The notes beneath the pieces were generated by a model. It did no database searches. It saw only the letters and a program-made list of their open reading frames with translations, and had not been told where the DNA came from. A stretch of 64,000 nucleotides of DNA. Source: Dermacoccus abyssi (GTDB lineage: Bacteria; Actinomycetota; Actinomycetes; Actinomycetales; Dermatophilaceae). This document shows, in pieces, positions 36,279-44,524 of the stretch. Position numbers and translations under genes: made by a program. How positions within the stretch are numbered: position 1 is the first letter of the stretch; each line of letters begins with the position of its first letter. Location of the stretch: NCBI RefSeq assembly GCF_034541975.1, contig NZ_JAVYJM010000001.1; one strand, given 5' to 3'.

Positions 36279-36343
36279 AGTTCGAATCTCCTGTTTCGAC
36301 GCTCGTTAGAGGAAGTAGTCGTGCTCAGCGTGAGCTGAGTGAC

Positions 36344-36718
36344 TTACTTGGCCTTCTTCTTGCCGGCCACGGTGCGCTTCGGACCCTTGCGGGTACGAGC
36401 GTTCGTCTTGGTGCGCTGACCGTGCACGGGCAGGCCACGGCGGTGGCGCAGACCCTCGTAGCTACCGATCTCGACCTTGCGGCGGATGTCGGCGGCGATT
36501 TCACGGCGCAGGTCACCTTCGAGGCGGAAGCTGGCCTCGAGGTGGTCACGCAACTTGACGAGATCTTCCTCGGTGAGGTCGCGGACACGGGTGTCCGGGT
36601 TGACGCCGGTTGCTGCCAGCGTCTCCTGAGCGCGGGTGCGTCCGACGCCGAAGATGTAAGTGAGGCCGACCTCGACGCGCTTCTCGCGCGGCAGGTCGAC
36701 ACCGATGAGACGTGCCAT
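36344..36718 (-). CDS. rpsM: 30S ribosomal protein S13
   Basis: A 124-residue S13: ARLIGVDLPREKRVEVGLTYIFGVGRTRA, then GSYEGLRHRRGLPVHGQRTKTNARTRKGP and a lysine-rich tail. It contacts the 50S subunit and the P-site tRNA. ATG 36718 follows AGGAGA closely and gives the family N-terminus. A 280-base leader with two hairpins precedes it. Confidence 0.97.
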   Translation of the reverse strand: MARLIGVDLPREKRVEVGLTYIFGVGRTRAQETLAATGVNPDTRVRDLTEEDLVKLRDHLEASFRLEGDLRREIAADIRRKVEIGSYEGLRHRRGLPVHGQRTKTNARTRKGPKRTVAGKKKAK

Positions 36719-36808
36719 GAGTTCTCCTGAATCATGAGCGGAGGTCTGGAGCAACACCGGTCCCGCTATGGCGTGAACCCCGTTGCCGATGTCGGCGGGT
36801 CCGCGGGT

Positions 36809-36920
36809 CCCCGGCCTCCGCGCCGGGGGTGACGTCCACTGGCGTGTCTCGTGAACAGATCGCTGTTTCCATCGCTCTGATGAGATCTCGACGACGATCC
36901 GCGTGCGGATCTCGTCAGAG
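36809..36920 (-). promoter_or_regulatory. Structured leader between rpmJ and rpsM
   Basis: Two structures are seen. Near rpsM, CCCCGGC (36809-36815) pairs with GCCGGGG (36822-36828). Further upstream, 36875-36887 pairs with 36908-36920 over 13 positions with one mismatch. Inside this, GATCCGC (36896-36902) and GCGGATC (36905-36911) pair with each other and share bases with the outer arm, so the two folds exclude each other. The position fits a terminator-plus-leader or an autoregulatory leader of the alpha operon. Confidence 0.55.
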
Positions 36921-36998
36921 CCCAGTGGGGCCGGGTGCTGCAGTTGTTTTTGCTGCGTCCTGTGGAAGACGCTGCGAGCAAGATGCTCTAGGGGATGA

Positions 36999-37112
36999 TC
37001 AGCCCTGGCGCTGCTTGTGGCGCAGGTTGTCGCAGATCACCATGACGCGCCCGTTACGGCGAATCACCTTGCACTTGTCGCAGATCTTCTTGACGCTCGG
37101 CTGAACCTTCAT
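36999..37112 (-). CDS. rpmJ: 50S ribosomal protein L36
   Basis: A 37-residue protein reading MKVQPSVKKICDKCKVIRR, then NGRVMVICDNLRHKQRQG. The zinc ligands C11, C14 and C27 and the His at 32 are present, so this is the zinc-containing form. It is the last small protein of the infA-rpmJ unit and lies 89 bases after infA. Confidence 0.97.
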   Translation of the reverse strand: MKVQPSVKKICDKCKVIRRNGRVMVICDNLRHKQRQG

Positions 37113-37201
37113 CTGCCTGCTGTCTTGTCGATCGCGCCCCTGACACGCGAGCCGCGCTGCATCCGCGAGGGAGCAGCGCGCCGGCCAGGGACTGGGTTGA
37201 A

Positions 37202-37423
37202 TCAGCGGTAACGGAAAACGATACGGCCGCGGGTCAGGTCGTACGGCGAGAGCTCCACCACGACCCGGTCCTCAGGGAGGATTCGGATGTAGTGCTGACG
37301 CATCTTGCCCGAGATGTGAGCGAGCACCTTGTGACCGTTCGTCAACTCGACCCGGAACATTGCGTTCGGGAGAGCCTCGACGATCGTGCCCTCGATCTCG
37401 ATGACACCGTCCTTCTTGGCCAT
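37202..37423 (-). CDS. infA: Translation initiation factor IF-1
   Basis: A 73-residue S1/OB-fold protein: MAKKDGVIEIEGTIVEALPNAMFRV, GHKVLAHISGKMRQHYIRILPEDRV and the final GRIVFRYR. It binds the ribosomal A site during initiation. GGAGGA just before ATG 37423 is the ribosome-binding site. The gene heads the infA-rpmJ unit and has its own promoter candidate. Confidence 0.98.
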   Translation of the reverse strand: MAKKDGVIEIEGTIVEALPNAMFRVELTNGHKVLAHISGKMRQHYIRILPEDRVVVELSPYDLTRGRIVFRYR

Positions 37424-37534
37424 GTCCTCCGCATTTCGCTGAGCGATCCCACCCCGGTTGGGTGTGATCTCGTGCAGGTCCGCGACACGCCGTGACCCAG
37501 GTTCGGGCAGGGTGTGACAAACAGACCGTTCACC

Positions 37535-37564
37535 AGTCTACGATCAGCGTCCGCCATCCCCCAA
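37535..37564 (-). promoter_or_regulatory. Candidate infA promoter
   Basis: On the minus strand TTGGGG (37559-37564) and TAGACT (37535-37540) are separated by 18 bases. They lie in the 192-base gap between map and infA. Transcription from here would begin about 105 bases before infA. Confidence 0.5.
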
Positions 37565-37615
37565 ATCGGGTACGGCGGGCGCCGAGGCACACGCCTGCGA
37601 AGGCGCACGGACACC

Positions 37616-38533
37616 TCAGTCGTCGAGCCCTCCGTAGAGGTCGCCGAGCGCGCTGCGCCCGCCGTCTTGCGCGGTGAGAACCCACAGGCCGCGCTCGGTG
37701 ACGGCGACCGTGTGCTCGAAGTGGGCGGCGAGCGAGCCGTCGTCGGTCTTGACCGTCCAGCCGTCGTCGAGTTCGTGGGTCTCGTACGTTCCGAGCGTCA
37801 CCATCGGCTCGACGGCGACAACCAGGCCGGTCTCGACCTTCGGCAGCCGCTCCGAGACTGCCTCGTTGTAGACCGTCGGCTCCTGGTGCAACTCGCGCCC
37901 GACGCCGTGGCCCGTGTACCCGTCGACGATCTCGAAGTCGGCCAGTTCGGCGTACCCCGTGCGCAGGGCGGCTTCGACCTGGGAGCCGACGTCGTTGAGG
38001 CGCTTGCCGGCGGCAAGGGCTCGAATGCCGGCCCACATCGAACCTTCGGTCGCGAGGACGAGGGAACGCACGGCATCGCCCCCGGCGGCCGCGATCAGCC
38101 CTGCTTCGTCGAGGTGGGAATCCTCCCCCGCGTGACGAGCCGCCACCCGTGCGGCGCCGGCCGGGTTGTCGTCGCTCGCGCCGACGACGAACGTCAGCGC
38201 GGAGTCGCCGTGCCAGCCGTCGACGATCGCACCGCAGTCGAGGGAGACGACGTCGCCCTCGCTCAGGACCCGGGGCCCGGGGATGCCGTGAACAACCTCG
38301 TCGTTGACCGAGATGCACAAGGTGGCCGGGAAGCCGTGGTAGCCGAGGAAGGAGGGCGTGGCGCCACGCTCACGCATGTGGTCGTGGGCGACGGCGTCGA
38401 CGTCCTGCGTCGTCATGCCGGGACGGGCGGCGAGCGCGGACGCACGAAGCGCCGAGCCGGTCACGAGACCGGCCCGGCGCATCGCGCGGATGTCGTCGCT
38501 CGACTTCAGGGGAAGGCGAGTGCGTCCGAACAT
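37616..38533 (-). CDS. map: Type I methionine aminopeptidase
   Basis: A 305-residue metallo-aminopeptidase that removes the initiator Met. Ligands and pocket residues are recognisable: GYHGFPATLCISVNDEVVHGIPG, VSLDCGAIVDGWHGDSALTFVVG (metal Asp pair), GYTGHGVGRELHQEP (His), and the two Glu ligands in VAVEPMVTLG and KTDDGSLAAHFEHTVAV. It is a little longer than E. coli Map because of an N-terminal extension of about 10 residues and an insertion after DSALTF. Its ATG overlaps the adk stop by one base. Confidence 0.96.
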   Translation of the reverse strand: MFGRTRLPLKSSDDIRAMRRAGLVTGSALRASALAARPGMTTQDVDAVAHDHMRERGATPSFLGYHGFPATLCISVNDEVVHGIPGPRVLSEGDVVSLDCGAIVDGWHGDSALTFVVGASDDNPAGAARVAARHAGEDSHLDEAGLIAAAGGDAVRSLVLATEGSMWAGIRALAAGKRLNDVGSQVEAALRTGYAELADFEIVDGYTGHGVGRELHQEPTVYNEAVSERLPKVETGLVVAVEPMVTLGTYETHELDDGWTVKTDDGSLAAHFEHTVAVTERGLWVLTAQDGGRSALGDLYGGLDD

Positions 38534-39111
38534 CAGCGTGCCGAGGAAACCTGATCGAGCGCGGCGTTGATGCGAGCCTCGACCTCGTCCATGGAACCCA
38601 TGCCGTCGATCTGCACGAGCATCCCGCGTTGCGTGTACGCCTCCGCGAGCGGTGCAGTCTCACGCACGTACAGCTCCTGGCGCTCGCGAATCACTTCTTC
38701 GGTGTCATCGCTACGACCCGAGGTCTCGGCGCGCTTGACGAGTCGCTGCACGACTTCCTCCGCGTCGACCGTGAGCTCGAGGACGGCGTCGAGCGCCTGA
38801 CCTTTCTCCGCGAGCATGGCGTCGAGAGCGTCCACCTGGTTCGCCGTGCGGGGGTAGCCGTCGAGGAGGAAGCCGGCCTTCGCGTCGTCCTCGGCCAGAC
38901 GGTTCTTGACGATCTCGTTGGTGATCTCGTCCGTGACGTAACCGCCCGAGGCGAGGATGTCCTTCACCTTGAGACCGAGCTCGGTCTCGTTCTTGATGTT
39001 CGCCCGGAAGATGTCACCGGTCGAGATGTGCGGGATACCGCGTCCGGCCGCGAGTCGCTCGGCCTGAGTTCCCTTGCCGGCCCCGGGAGGGCCGAGAATG
39101 ATGAGTCGCAT
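38533..39111 (-). CDS. adk: Adenylate kinase
   Basis: A 192-residue short-form adenylate kinase without the zinc-type LID. The P-loop is GPPGAGKGTQAERLA (residues 7-21). GIPHISTGDIFR is the AMP-binding segment, and GFLLDGYPRTANQVDALD is the signature. It interconverts ATP, ADP and AMP. Its ATG overlaps the secY stop by one base (TAATG), and map follows with another one-base overlap, so secY-adk-map is one coupled operon. Confidence 0.97.
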   Translation of the reverse strand: MRLIILGPPGAGKGTQAERLAAGRGIPHISTGDIFRANIKNETELGLKVKDILASGGYVTDEITNEIVKNRLAEDDAKAGFLLDGYPRTANQVDALDAMLAEKGQALDAVLELTVDAEEVVQRLVKRAETSGRSDDTEEVIRERQELYVRETAPLAEAYTQRGMLVQIDGMGSMDEVEARINAALDQVSSAR

Positions 39112-40424
39112 TATCGGAGGAACCCTTCGTAGTTGTGCTGCTGGAGCTTGGAGTCGACCTGCTTGACGGTCTCGAGACCCACACCGACGAGGATGAGGAT
39201 CGACGCGCCACCGAACGGGAAGTTCTGGTTCGCGTTGACGAGCGCGAGGGCGATGAGCGGAATGAGCGCAAGCACCGCGATGTAGATGGCACCCACCGTC
39301 GTGATGCGGTTCAGCACGTAGCTGAGGTACTTCGCCGTCGAGGATCCGGCGCGCACGCCCGGGATGAAGCTGCCGGCCTGTTTGAGGTTGTCGGCAACCT
39401 CGTCGGGCTGGTACGTGATCGAGACGTAGAAGAACGTGAAGAACACGATGAGCACCGTGTACACGGCCATGTACAGCGGGTGGTCGCCTCGCGCGAAGTA
39501 GGTGTTAATGATCTCCACCCACTTCGGCGGGTTGGTCGAAGATCCCTGGAACTGCGCGACGAGCATGGGCAACGAGAGCAACGACGTCGCGAAGATGATC
39601 GGGATGACGTTGGCCATGTTGACCTTGAGCGGGATGTACGTCGTCGTCCCGCCGTAGGAACGGCGACCGATCATGCGCTTGGCGTACTGCACCGGAATGC
39701 GACGCTGGCTATTCTCGACGAAGACGACGGCCGTGGTGATGGCCAAACCCATGACGACGACGATGAGGAACTTGCCCCAACCCTGATCGCGGATCGCCCA
39801 GATGCTCTGCGGCACGCTGGCGGCGACGGCGGTGAGGATGAGCAGCGACATTCCGTTGCCGATTCCACGCTCCGTGACCTGCTCACCGAGCCACATGATG
39901 AGGCCCGTGGCCGCCGTGAGCGTGATGATCATGATGAGGATCGTCGGGATCGAGTCGTCCGGCATGATCGTCGAACACGTCGCCGGCGAGCCACCCAGGA
40001 TCGAGGACGGGTTGCGGGCCGCCGTGATGAGCGTCGAGCTCTGCAACAGGGCGAGAGCGATCGTCAGATAACGCGTGTACTGCGTCATCTTGGCCTGGCC
40101 GCTCTGGCCTTCCTTCTTCAACTGCTCGAAGCGGGGAATGACCACGGTGAGCAACTGAACGATGATGCTCGCGGTGATGTACGGCATGATGCCGAGCGCG
40201 AAGATCGACAGCTGGAGCAGCGCGCCACCGGAGAACAGGTTGGCCAGGCCGAGGAGGTTGCCCGATCCGGTAGCCGCCTCCTGGCACTTCTTCACCAGGT
40301 CGAAGCTGATGCCGGGCGTCGGAATGTGCGACCCGAGCCGGAACAGCGCCATGATGGCCAGCGTGAACAGGATCTTGTTCCGCAGTTCGGGCGTCCGGAA
40401 GGCGCGTCCAAAACTGGTGAGCAC
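39111..40424 (-). CDS. secY: Protein translocase subunit SecY
   Basis: A 437-residue channel subunit of the SecYEG translocon with ten membrane segments. Visible are FTLAIMALFRLGSHIPTPGI, FSGGALLQLSIFALGIMPYITASIIVQLL (plug and segment 2), ITERGIGNG-like VTERGIGNGMSLLI, and PVQYAKR.. IGRRSYGGTTTYIPLKVN. The start is set by AGGAGG six bases before GTG 40424; a GTG/ATG six codons earlier is less likely. A large hairpin separates it from rplO, so it probably has its own promoter in the 218-base gap. Confidence 0.97.
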   Translation of the reverse strand: MLTSFGRAFRTPELRNKILFTLAIMALFRLGSHIPTPGISFDLVKKCQEAATGSGNLLGLANLFSGGALLQLSIFALGIMPYITASIIVQLLTVVIPRFEQLKKEGQSGQAKMTQYTRYLTIALALLQSSTLITAARNPSSILGGSPATCSTIMPDDSIPTILIMIITLTAATGLIMWLGEQVTERGIGNGMSLLILTAVAASVPQSIWAIRDQGWGKFLIVVVMGLAITTAVVFVENSQRRIPVQYAKRMIGRRSYGGTTTYIPLKVNMANVIPIIFATSLLSLPMLVAQFQGSSTNPPKWVEIINTYFARGDHPLYMAVYTVLIVFFTFFYVSITYQPDEVADNLKQAGSFIPGVRAGSSTAKYLSYVLNRITTVGAIYIAVLALIPLIALALVNANQNFPFGGASILILVGVGLETVKQVDSKLQQHNYEGFLR

Positions 40425-40578
40425 TACAACCTCCTGCGCCACGCGCTTACGTGGCAGGTGTTTGGATCGATCCGTCGGGCCAGGAGGCCGTCAGGTGAGT
40501 TCGCGACTCGGGCGCGGGTACGCCGGGCGCAAGCATCAACGGATGAACGATACCTGTCCGTTCCCCCGTGATGCGAAG

Positions 40579-40624
40579 AACCCCGGCCCGGGCGGTCACA
40601 TCGTGACTCCCCCGGACCGGGGTT
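40579..40624 (-). terminator. Three-part hairpin between rplO and secY
   Basis: AACCCCGG (40579-40586) pairs with CCGGGGTT (40617-40624), then CCGGG with CCCGG, then GTCAC (40595-40599) with GTGAC (40603-40607) around an ATC loop. It starts 19 bases past the rplO stop. It should end most transcription of the spc cluster before secY. Confidence 0.8.
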
Positions 40625-40642
40625 CATCGGTCGAACAGTGCG

Positions 40643-41113
40643 TCACTCAGCGGTGACGGAACCGCCGGCGGCCTCGATCTTCTCCTTGGCCGAAGCCGAG
40701 AACTTCTGGGCCGTGACGTTCACCTTGACGGTGATGTCACCGGTGCCGAGCACCTTGACCGGCTGGCCCTTGCGGACCGCACCCTTCTCGACGAGCGCAG
40801 CGACGTCGACGTCGCCACCGTTCGGGAAGAGAGCCGAGATCTTGTCCAGGTTCACAACCTGGTACTCGACCTTGAACGGGTTCTTGAAGCCGCGGAGCTT
40901 GGGCAGACGCATGTGCAGAGGCGTCTGGCCACCCTCGAAGCGGGCGGGAACCTGATAACGAGCCTTCGTACCCTTGGTACCACGGCCTGCGGTCTTACCC
41001 TTCGAGCCCTCACCGCGACCGACACGGGTCTTCGCGGTCTTGGCTCCCGGGGCGGGACGCAGGTTGTGGATCTTCAGGGTCGAACCGCCCGTAGCTGCCT
41101 TGGTGTCAGCCAT
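40643..41113 (-). CDS. rplO: 50S ribosomal protein L15
   Basis: A 156-residue L15 with the glycine-rich RNA-binding segment RVGRGEGSKGKTAGRGTKGTKAR, then FEGGQTPLHMRLPKLRGFKNPF. It is a late-assembly protein of the 50S subunit. It lies two bases after rpmD and is the last gene of the spc-type cluster. Confidence 0.97.
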   Translation of the reverse strand: MADTKAATGGSTLKIHNLRPAPGAKTAKTRVGRGEGSKGKTAGRGTKGTKARYQVPARFEGGQTPLHMRLPKLRGFKNPFKVEYQVVNLDKISALFPNGGDVDVAALVEKGAVRKGQPVKVLGTGDITVKVNVTAQKFSASAKEKIEAAGGSVTAE

Positions 41114-41115
41114 TG

Positions 41116-41301
41116 TCAGTCAACCTCCTCGACGGTCACGAGGTGCGCGACCGCGCGGACCATGCCACGGAACTCGGGGCGGTCCTCCTTGACGACCGTG
41201 TGGCCGATGCGCTTGAGGCCCAGCGAACGCAGGGTCTCGCGGTGCTGCGGCTTGCCACCGATCTCGGAACGGATCTGGGTCACCTGGAGCTTAGCCATCA
41301 C
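41116..41301 (-). CDS. rpmD: 50S ribosomal protein L30
   Basis: A 61-residue L30: MAKLQVTQIRSEIGGKPQHRETLRSLGL followed by KRIGHTVVKEDRPEFRGM, the standard core. Its start overlaps the rpsE stop by four bases. Confidence 0.96.
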   Translation of the reverse strand: MMAKLQVTQIRSEIGGKPQHRETLRSLGLKRIGHTVVKEDRPEFRGMVRAVAHLVTVEEVD

Positions 41302-41945
41302 GCATCAACTCCTGCCGACATCGCGTGCTGCATCGCTGCCGGGGCAACCGCGTCGAGCGGCAGACCACGGCGGGCGGCGACAGCCTCCGGACGCTCGAGA
41401 CCCTTAAGGGCCGCGACCGTCGCGTGGACGATGTTGATCGAGTTCGACGAACCCAGGGACTTCGACAGGACGTCGTGGATACCTGCGCACTCGAGCACGG
41501 CGCGAACCGGACCACCGGCGATGACACCGGTACCCGGCGAAGCCGGCTTCAGCAGGACGACGCCTGCGGCGTCCTCACCCTGGACGGGGTGCGGGATGGT
41601 GCCCTGGATGCGCGGGACGCGGAAGAAGTTCTTCTTCGCCTCCTCGACACCCTTGGCGATGGCGGCCGGAACTTCCTTGGCCTTGCCGTATCCAACACCC
41701 ACGGTGCCGTCACCGTCACCGACGACCACGAGGGCGGTGAAGCTGAAGCGACGACCACCCTTCACGACCTTGGCGACACGGTTGATGGTGACGACGTTCT
41801 CGACGTACTGGTTGCGCTCTTCCTCGCGACCGCGGCCACGGCCGCCGTCACGACGACCGCCGTCACGACGGTTGTCACGCTGGTTGTTGTCGCGCTCGCC
41901 GCCCGTCTGAGCGGTACCGGCGCCTCGACGCTGGGGTCCAGCCAT
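41298..41945 (-). CDS. rpsE: 30S ribosomal protein S5
   Basis: A 215-residue S5. The conserved core starts near residue 45 (YVENVVTINRVAKVVKGGRRFSFTALVVVGDGDGTVGVGYGKAKEVPAAI) and includes VLECAGIHDVLSKSLGSSN. The first ~45 residues are an Arg/Asp/Gly-rich low-complexity tail (DNRRDGGRRDGGRGRGREEE). Such tails are common in actinobacterial S5 but this one is long. S5 acts in decoding fidelity. Confidence 0.97.
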   Translation of the reverse strand: MAGPQRRGAGTAQTGGERDNNQRDNRRDGGRRDGGRGRGREEERNQYVENVVTINRVAKVVKGGRRFSFTALVVVGDGDGTVGVGYGKAKEVPAAIAKGVEEAKKNFFRVPRIQGTIPHPVQGEDAAGVVLLKPASPGTGVIAGGPVRAVLECAGIHDVLSKSLGSSNSINIVHATVAALKGLERPEAVAARRGLPLDAVAPAAMQHAMSAGVDA

Positions 41946-41982
41946 CAGACATTCCTCTTCTCGGCGTTGTTCTTGTTGGTCA

Positions 41983-42357
41983 TCACAGGCTCAGGCCACC
42001 CTCGCGGGCACCGTCGGCGATCGCGGCGACGCGACCGGCGTACCGGTTACCACCACGGTCGAAGACGACGGCCTCGATGCCGGCAGCCTTCGCGCGCTCG
42101 GCGACGAGCTCACCGACCTTGCGGGCCTTGGCGGACTTGTCACCGTCGAAGGTGCGCAGGTCGGCTTCCATGGTGGAAGCGGACGCAACCGTCTTACCGA
42201 CGGTGTCGTCGACGACCTGGACGAAGACGTGACGGCTGGAACGCGAGACGACCAGACGGGGACGGACAGCCGTACCCGTGACCTTCTTGCGCAGACGCAG
42301 GTGGCGACGGCCACGAGCTGCGGACTTGGACGCAGAACGCTTGACGATCTTTGCCAT
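41983..42357 (-). CDS. rplR: 50S ribosomal protein L18
   Basis: A 124-residue 5S rRNA-binding protein: RHLRLRKKVTGTAVRPRLVVSRSSRHVFVQVVDD, then VFDRGGNRYAGRVAAIADGAREGGL. It lies three bases after rplF and 37 before rpsE. Confidence 0.97.
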   Translation of the reverse strand: MAKIVKRSASKSAARGRRHLRLRKKVTGTAVRPRLVVSRSSRHVFVQVVDDTVGKTVASASTMEADLRTFDGDKSAKARKVGELVAERAKAAGIEAVVFDRGGNRYAGRVAAIADGAREGGLSL

Positions 42358-42360
42358 GGC

Positions 42361-42900
42361 TTACTTACCAGCCTTTCCGACCTTGCGGCGGATGTGCTCG
42401 CCTTCGTAGCGGACACCCTTCGCCTTGTACGGGTCGGGCTTGCGCAGCTTGCGAATGTTGGCCGAGACCTCGCCGACGAGCTGCTTGTCGATACCGGAGA
42501 CCGAGAAGCGCGTGGGGTTCTCGACGGCGAAGGTGATGCCCTCGGGCGCCTTGACGAGAATCGGGTGCGAGTAACCCAGAGCGAACTCCAGGTCGCTGCC
42601 CTTGGCCGTGACGCGGTAACCCGTGCCGTGGATCTCGAGCTTCTTGGTGTAGCCGTCGGTGACACCGACGACCATGTTGTTGATGAGGCTACGCGTGAGG
42701 CCGTGACGCGAGCGCGAGTCGCGCTCGTCGTTCGGACGCGTCACCTCGACGGAACCGTCCTCGCCCTTGGCGACGGTGATCGGCGCGGGAACCGTCAGGT
42801 CGAGGGTGCCCTTGGGGCCCTTCACCGTGACGTCCTGGCCGTCGATGGTCACCTCGACACCGGACGGGACAGGAACCGGGAGACGTCCAATACGTGACAT
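42361..42900 (-). CDS. rplF: 50S ribosomal protein L6
   Basis: A 179-residue L6 with SRIGRLPVPVPSGVEVTIDGQDVTVKGPKG at the N-terminus and the C-terminal RNA-binding motif PDPYKAKGVRYEGEHIRRKVGKAGK. AGGAGGAG upstream of ATG 42900 gives a strong ribosome-binding site. It sits near the factor-binding centre of the 50S subunit. Confidence 0.98.
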   Translation of the reverse strand: MSRIGRLPVPVPSGVEVTIDGQDVTVKGPKGTLDLTVPAPITVAKGEDGSVEVTRPNDERDSRSRHGLTRSLINNMVVGVTDGYTKKLEIHGTGYRVTAKGSDLEFALGYSHPILVKAPEGITFAVENPTRFSVSGIDKQLVGEVSANIRKLRKPDPYKAKGVRYEGEHIRRKVGKAGK

Positions 42901-42923
42901 CTGTTTCTCCTCCTAATTCCTGA

Positions 42924-43322
42924 TTACCAGACGTAGGCGAGGACTTCCCCGCCCACACCCTTCGCGGCTGCCTGCTTGTCGGTCAGGAGGCCGGACGACG
43001 TGGAAATGATGGCAACACCGAGGCCACCGAGAACCCGCGGGAGGTTCGTGGACTTGGCGTACACGCGAAGACCGGGCTTCGACACGCGACGCACGCCGGC
43101 GATGGCGCGCTCACGGTTCGGGCCGTACTTCAGGTTGATCGTGAGCGTCTTTCCGACGCGGGCGTCCTCGACGGTCCAGCCGGCGATGTAACCCTCGCGC
43201 TCGAGAATCTCAGCGATGTGGGACTTCAGCTTCGAAGACGGCATGGACGTCGAGTCGTGGTGCGCCGAGTTGGCGTTCCGGACTCGCGTCAACATGTCCG
43301 CGATCGGGTCGGTCATGGTCAT
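42924..43322 (-). CDS. rpsH: 30S ribosomal protein S8
   Basis: A 132-residue S8: TDPIADMLTRVRNANSAHHDSTSMPSSKLKSHIAEIL and the C-terminal RVLGGLGVAIISTSSGLLTDKQA. In E. coli S8 represses the spc operon. GGAG seven bases before ATG 43322 supports this start over the ATG two codons in. Confidence 0.98.
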   Translation of the reverse strand: MTMTDPIADMLTRVRNANSAHHDSTSMPSSKLKSHIAEILEREGYIAGWTVEDARVGKTLTINLKYGPNRERAIAGVRRVSKPGLRVYAKSTNLPRVLGGLGVAIISTSSGLLTDKQAAAKGVGGEVLAYVW

Positions 43323-43407
43323 TGGGCTTCTCCGCCCTTCCTCACCGGGGTTTCAACCAGTCCTGGTCGACCTACGGTGTAGAGAGAATTGTGGGAGTTG
43401 TGAGTTC

Positions 43408-43593
43408 TTACCAGCTGGACTTGGTGACGCCGGGCAGCTCGCCGGCGTGCGCCATTTCCCGCAGGCAGATACGGCAGAGGCCGAACTTGCGGTAAACCGA
43501 GTGCGGACGGCCACAGCGCTGGCAGCGCGTGTAGGCACGGACGCCGAACTTCGGCTTCTTGTTCGCCTTGTTGATCAGTGCGGTCTTCGCCAT
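43408..43593 (-). CDS. rpsZ: 30S ribosomal protein S14, zinc-binding type (S14Z)
   Basis: A 61-residue short S14 with two zinc knuckle pairs, CQRC and CRIC (YTRCQRCGRPHSVYRKFGLCRICLRE). This is the zinc-dependent form; zinc-starvation paralogs lacking the cysteines usually lie elsewhere. ATG 43593 is preferred to a frame start two codons earlier. It lies directly after rplE with a two-base gap. Confidence 0.97.
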   Translation of the reverse strand: MAKTALINKANKKPKFGVRAYTRCQRCGRPHSVYRKFGLCRICLREMAHAGELPGVTKSSW

Positions 43594-43595
43594 CG

Positions 43596-44159
43596 TCACT
43601 TCTCCTTGAACGGGAATCCGAGGGCGCGCAGCAGGGCGCGGCCTTCGTCGTCGTTGGCGGCCGTGGTCACAACGGTGATGTCCATGCCGCGCACGCGGTC
43701 GATCTTGTCCTGGTCGATCTCGTGGAACATCGACTGCTCGTTCAGACCGAACGTGTAGTTGCCGTTGCCGTCGAACTGCTTCGGCGACAGGCCGCGGAAG
43801 TCACGGATACGCGGGAGCGCAACCGAGACCAGACGGTCGAGGAACTCCCACATGCGGTCGCCACGCAGCGTGACGTGCGCACCGATGGGCATACCCTCGC
43901 GCAGCTTGAACTGAGCGATGGACTTGCGCGCCTTGGTGACGGCCGGCTTCTGACCGGTGATCGCCTCGAGGTCGCGGATGGCGCCCTCGATCAGCTTGCT
44001 GTCCTTCGCGGCGTCGCCAACACCCATGTTGACGACGACCTTGACGACACCCGGAACCTGCATCGCGTTGGCGAAGTTGAACTCGCCCTGCAGCTGGCCC
44101 TTGATCTCGTCGGCGTAGCGCGTCTTGAGACGCGGGGTGGTCTTGGTGGTCTCAGACAT
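43596..44159 (-). CDS. rplE: 50S ribosomal protein L5
   Basis: A 187-residue 5S rRNA-binding protein: NAMQVPGVVKVVVNMGVGDA, TGQKPAVTKARKSIAQFKLREGMPIGAHVTLRG and RGMDITVVTTAANDDEGRALL. Its ATG overlaps the rplX stop by one base (TGATG). Confidence 0.98.
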   Translation of the reverse strand: MSETTKTTPRLKTRYADEIKGQLQGEFNFANAMQVPGVVKVVVNMGVGDAAKDSKLIEGAIRDLEAITGQKPAVTKARKSIAQFKLREGMPIGAHVTLRGDRMWEFLDRLVSVALPRIRDFRGLSPKQFDGNGNYTFGLNEQSMFHEIDQDKIDRVRGMDITVVTTAANDDEGRALLRALGFPFKEK

Positions 44160-44521
44160 CACAGGTCCTTACCGGAACGCACGGCCACGCGGGTACGCAC
44201 GTTCTTGGTCTTGCCGTCGCGCTCGACCTGCTCGACGCGGGTGCGCACACGGGTGGGCTTGTTCGTCTCAGGGTCGACCAGGGCCACGTTCGAGACGTGG
44301 ATCGGCGCCTCGACGACCGTGAGGCCGCCGGTGCCGGCACCGGGCTGACCGGCCTTGACGTGCTTCGTGACGCGGTTGATGCCCTCGACGAGGACTCGCT
44401 GCGTCTCCGGGAACACGGCAATGACCTTGCCCTGCTTGCCCTTGTCGCCACCGTTCTTCTCGGAACGGCCGCTGATGACCTGGACGAGGTCGTTCTTCTT
44501 GATCTTCATCTTGGCCGCCAT
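44159..44521 (-). CDS. rplX: 50S ribosomal protein L24
   Basis: A 120-residue KOW-domain protein: MKIKKNDLVQVISGRSEKNGGDKGKQGKVIAVFPETQRVLVEGINRVTKH. It starts 50S assembly. It lies three bases after rplN. Confidence 0.97.
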   Translation of the reverse strand: MAAKMKIKKNDLVQVISGRSEKNGGDKGKQGKVIAVFPETQRVLVEGINRVTKHVKAGQPGAGTGGLTVVEAPIHVSNVALVDPETNKPTRVRTRVEQVERDGKTKNVRTRVAVRSGKDL

Positions 44522-44524
44522 GGT

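Noticed and set aside
40540..40570. ECF sigma-factor promoter (GGAAC...CGTT) before secY
   Set aside because: Both half-motifs occur on the minus strand but only ten bases apart, instead of the required 16-18.
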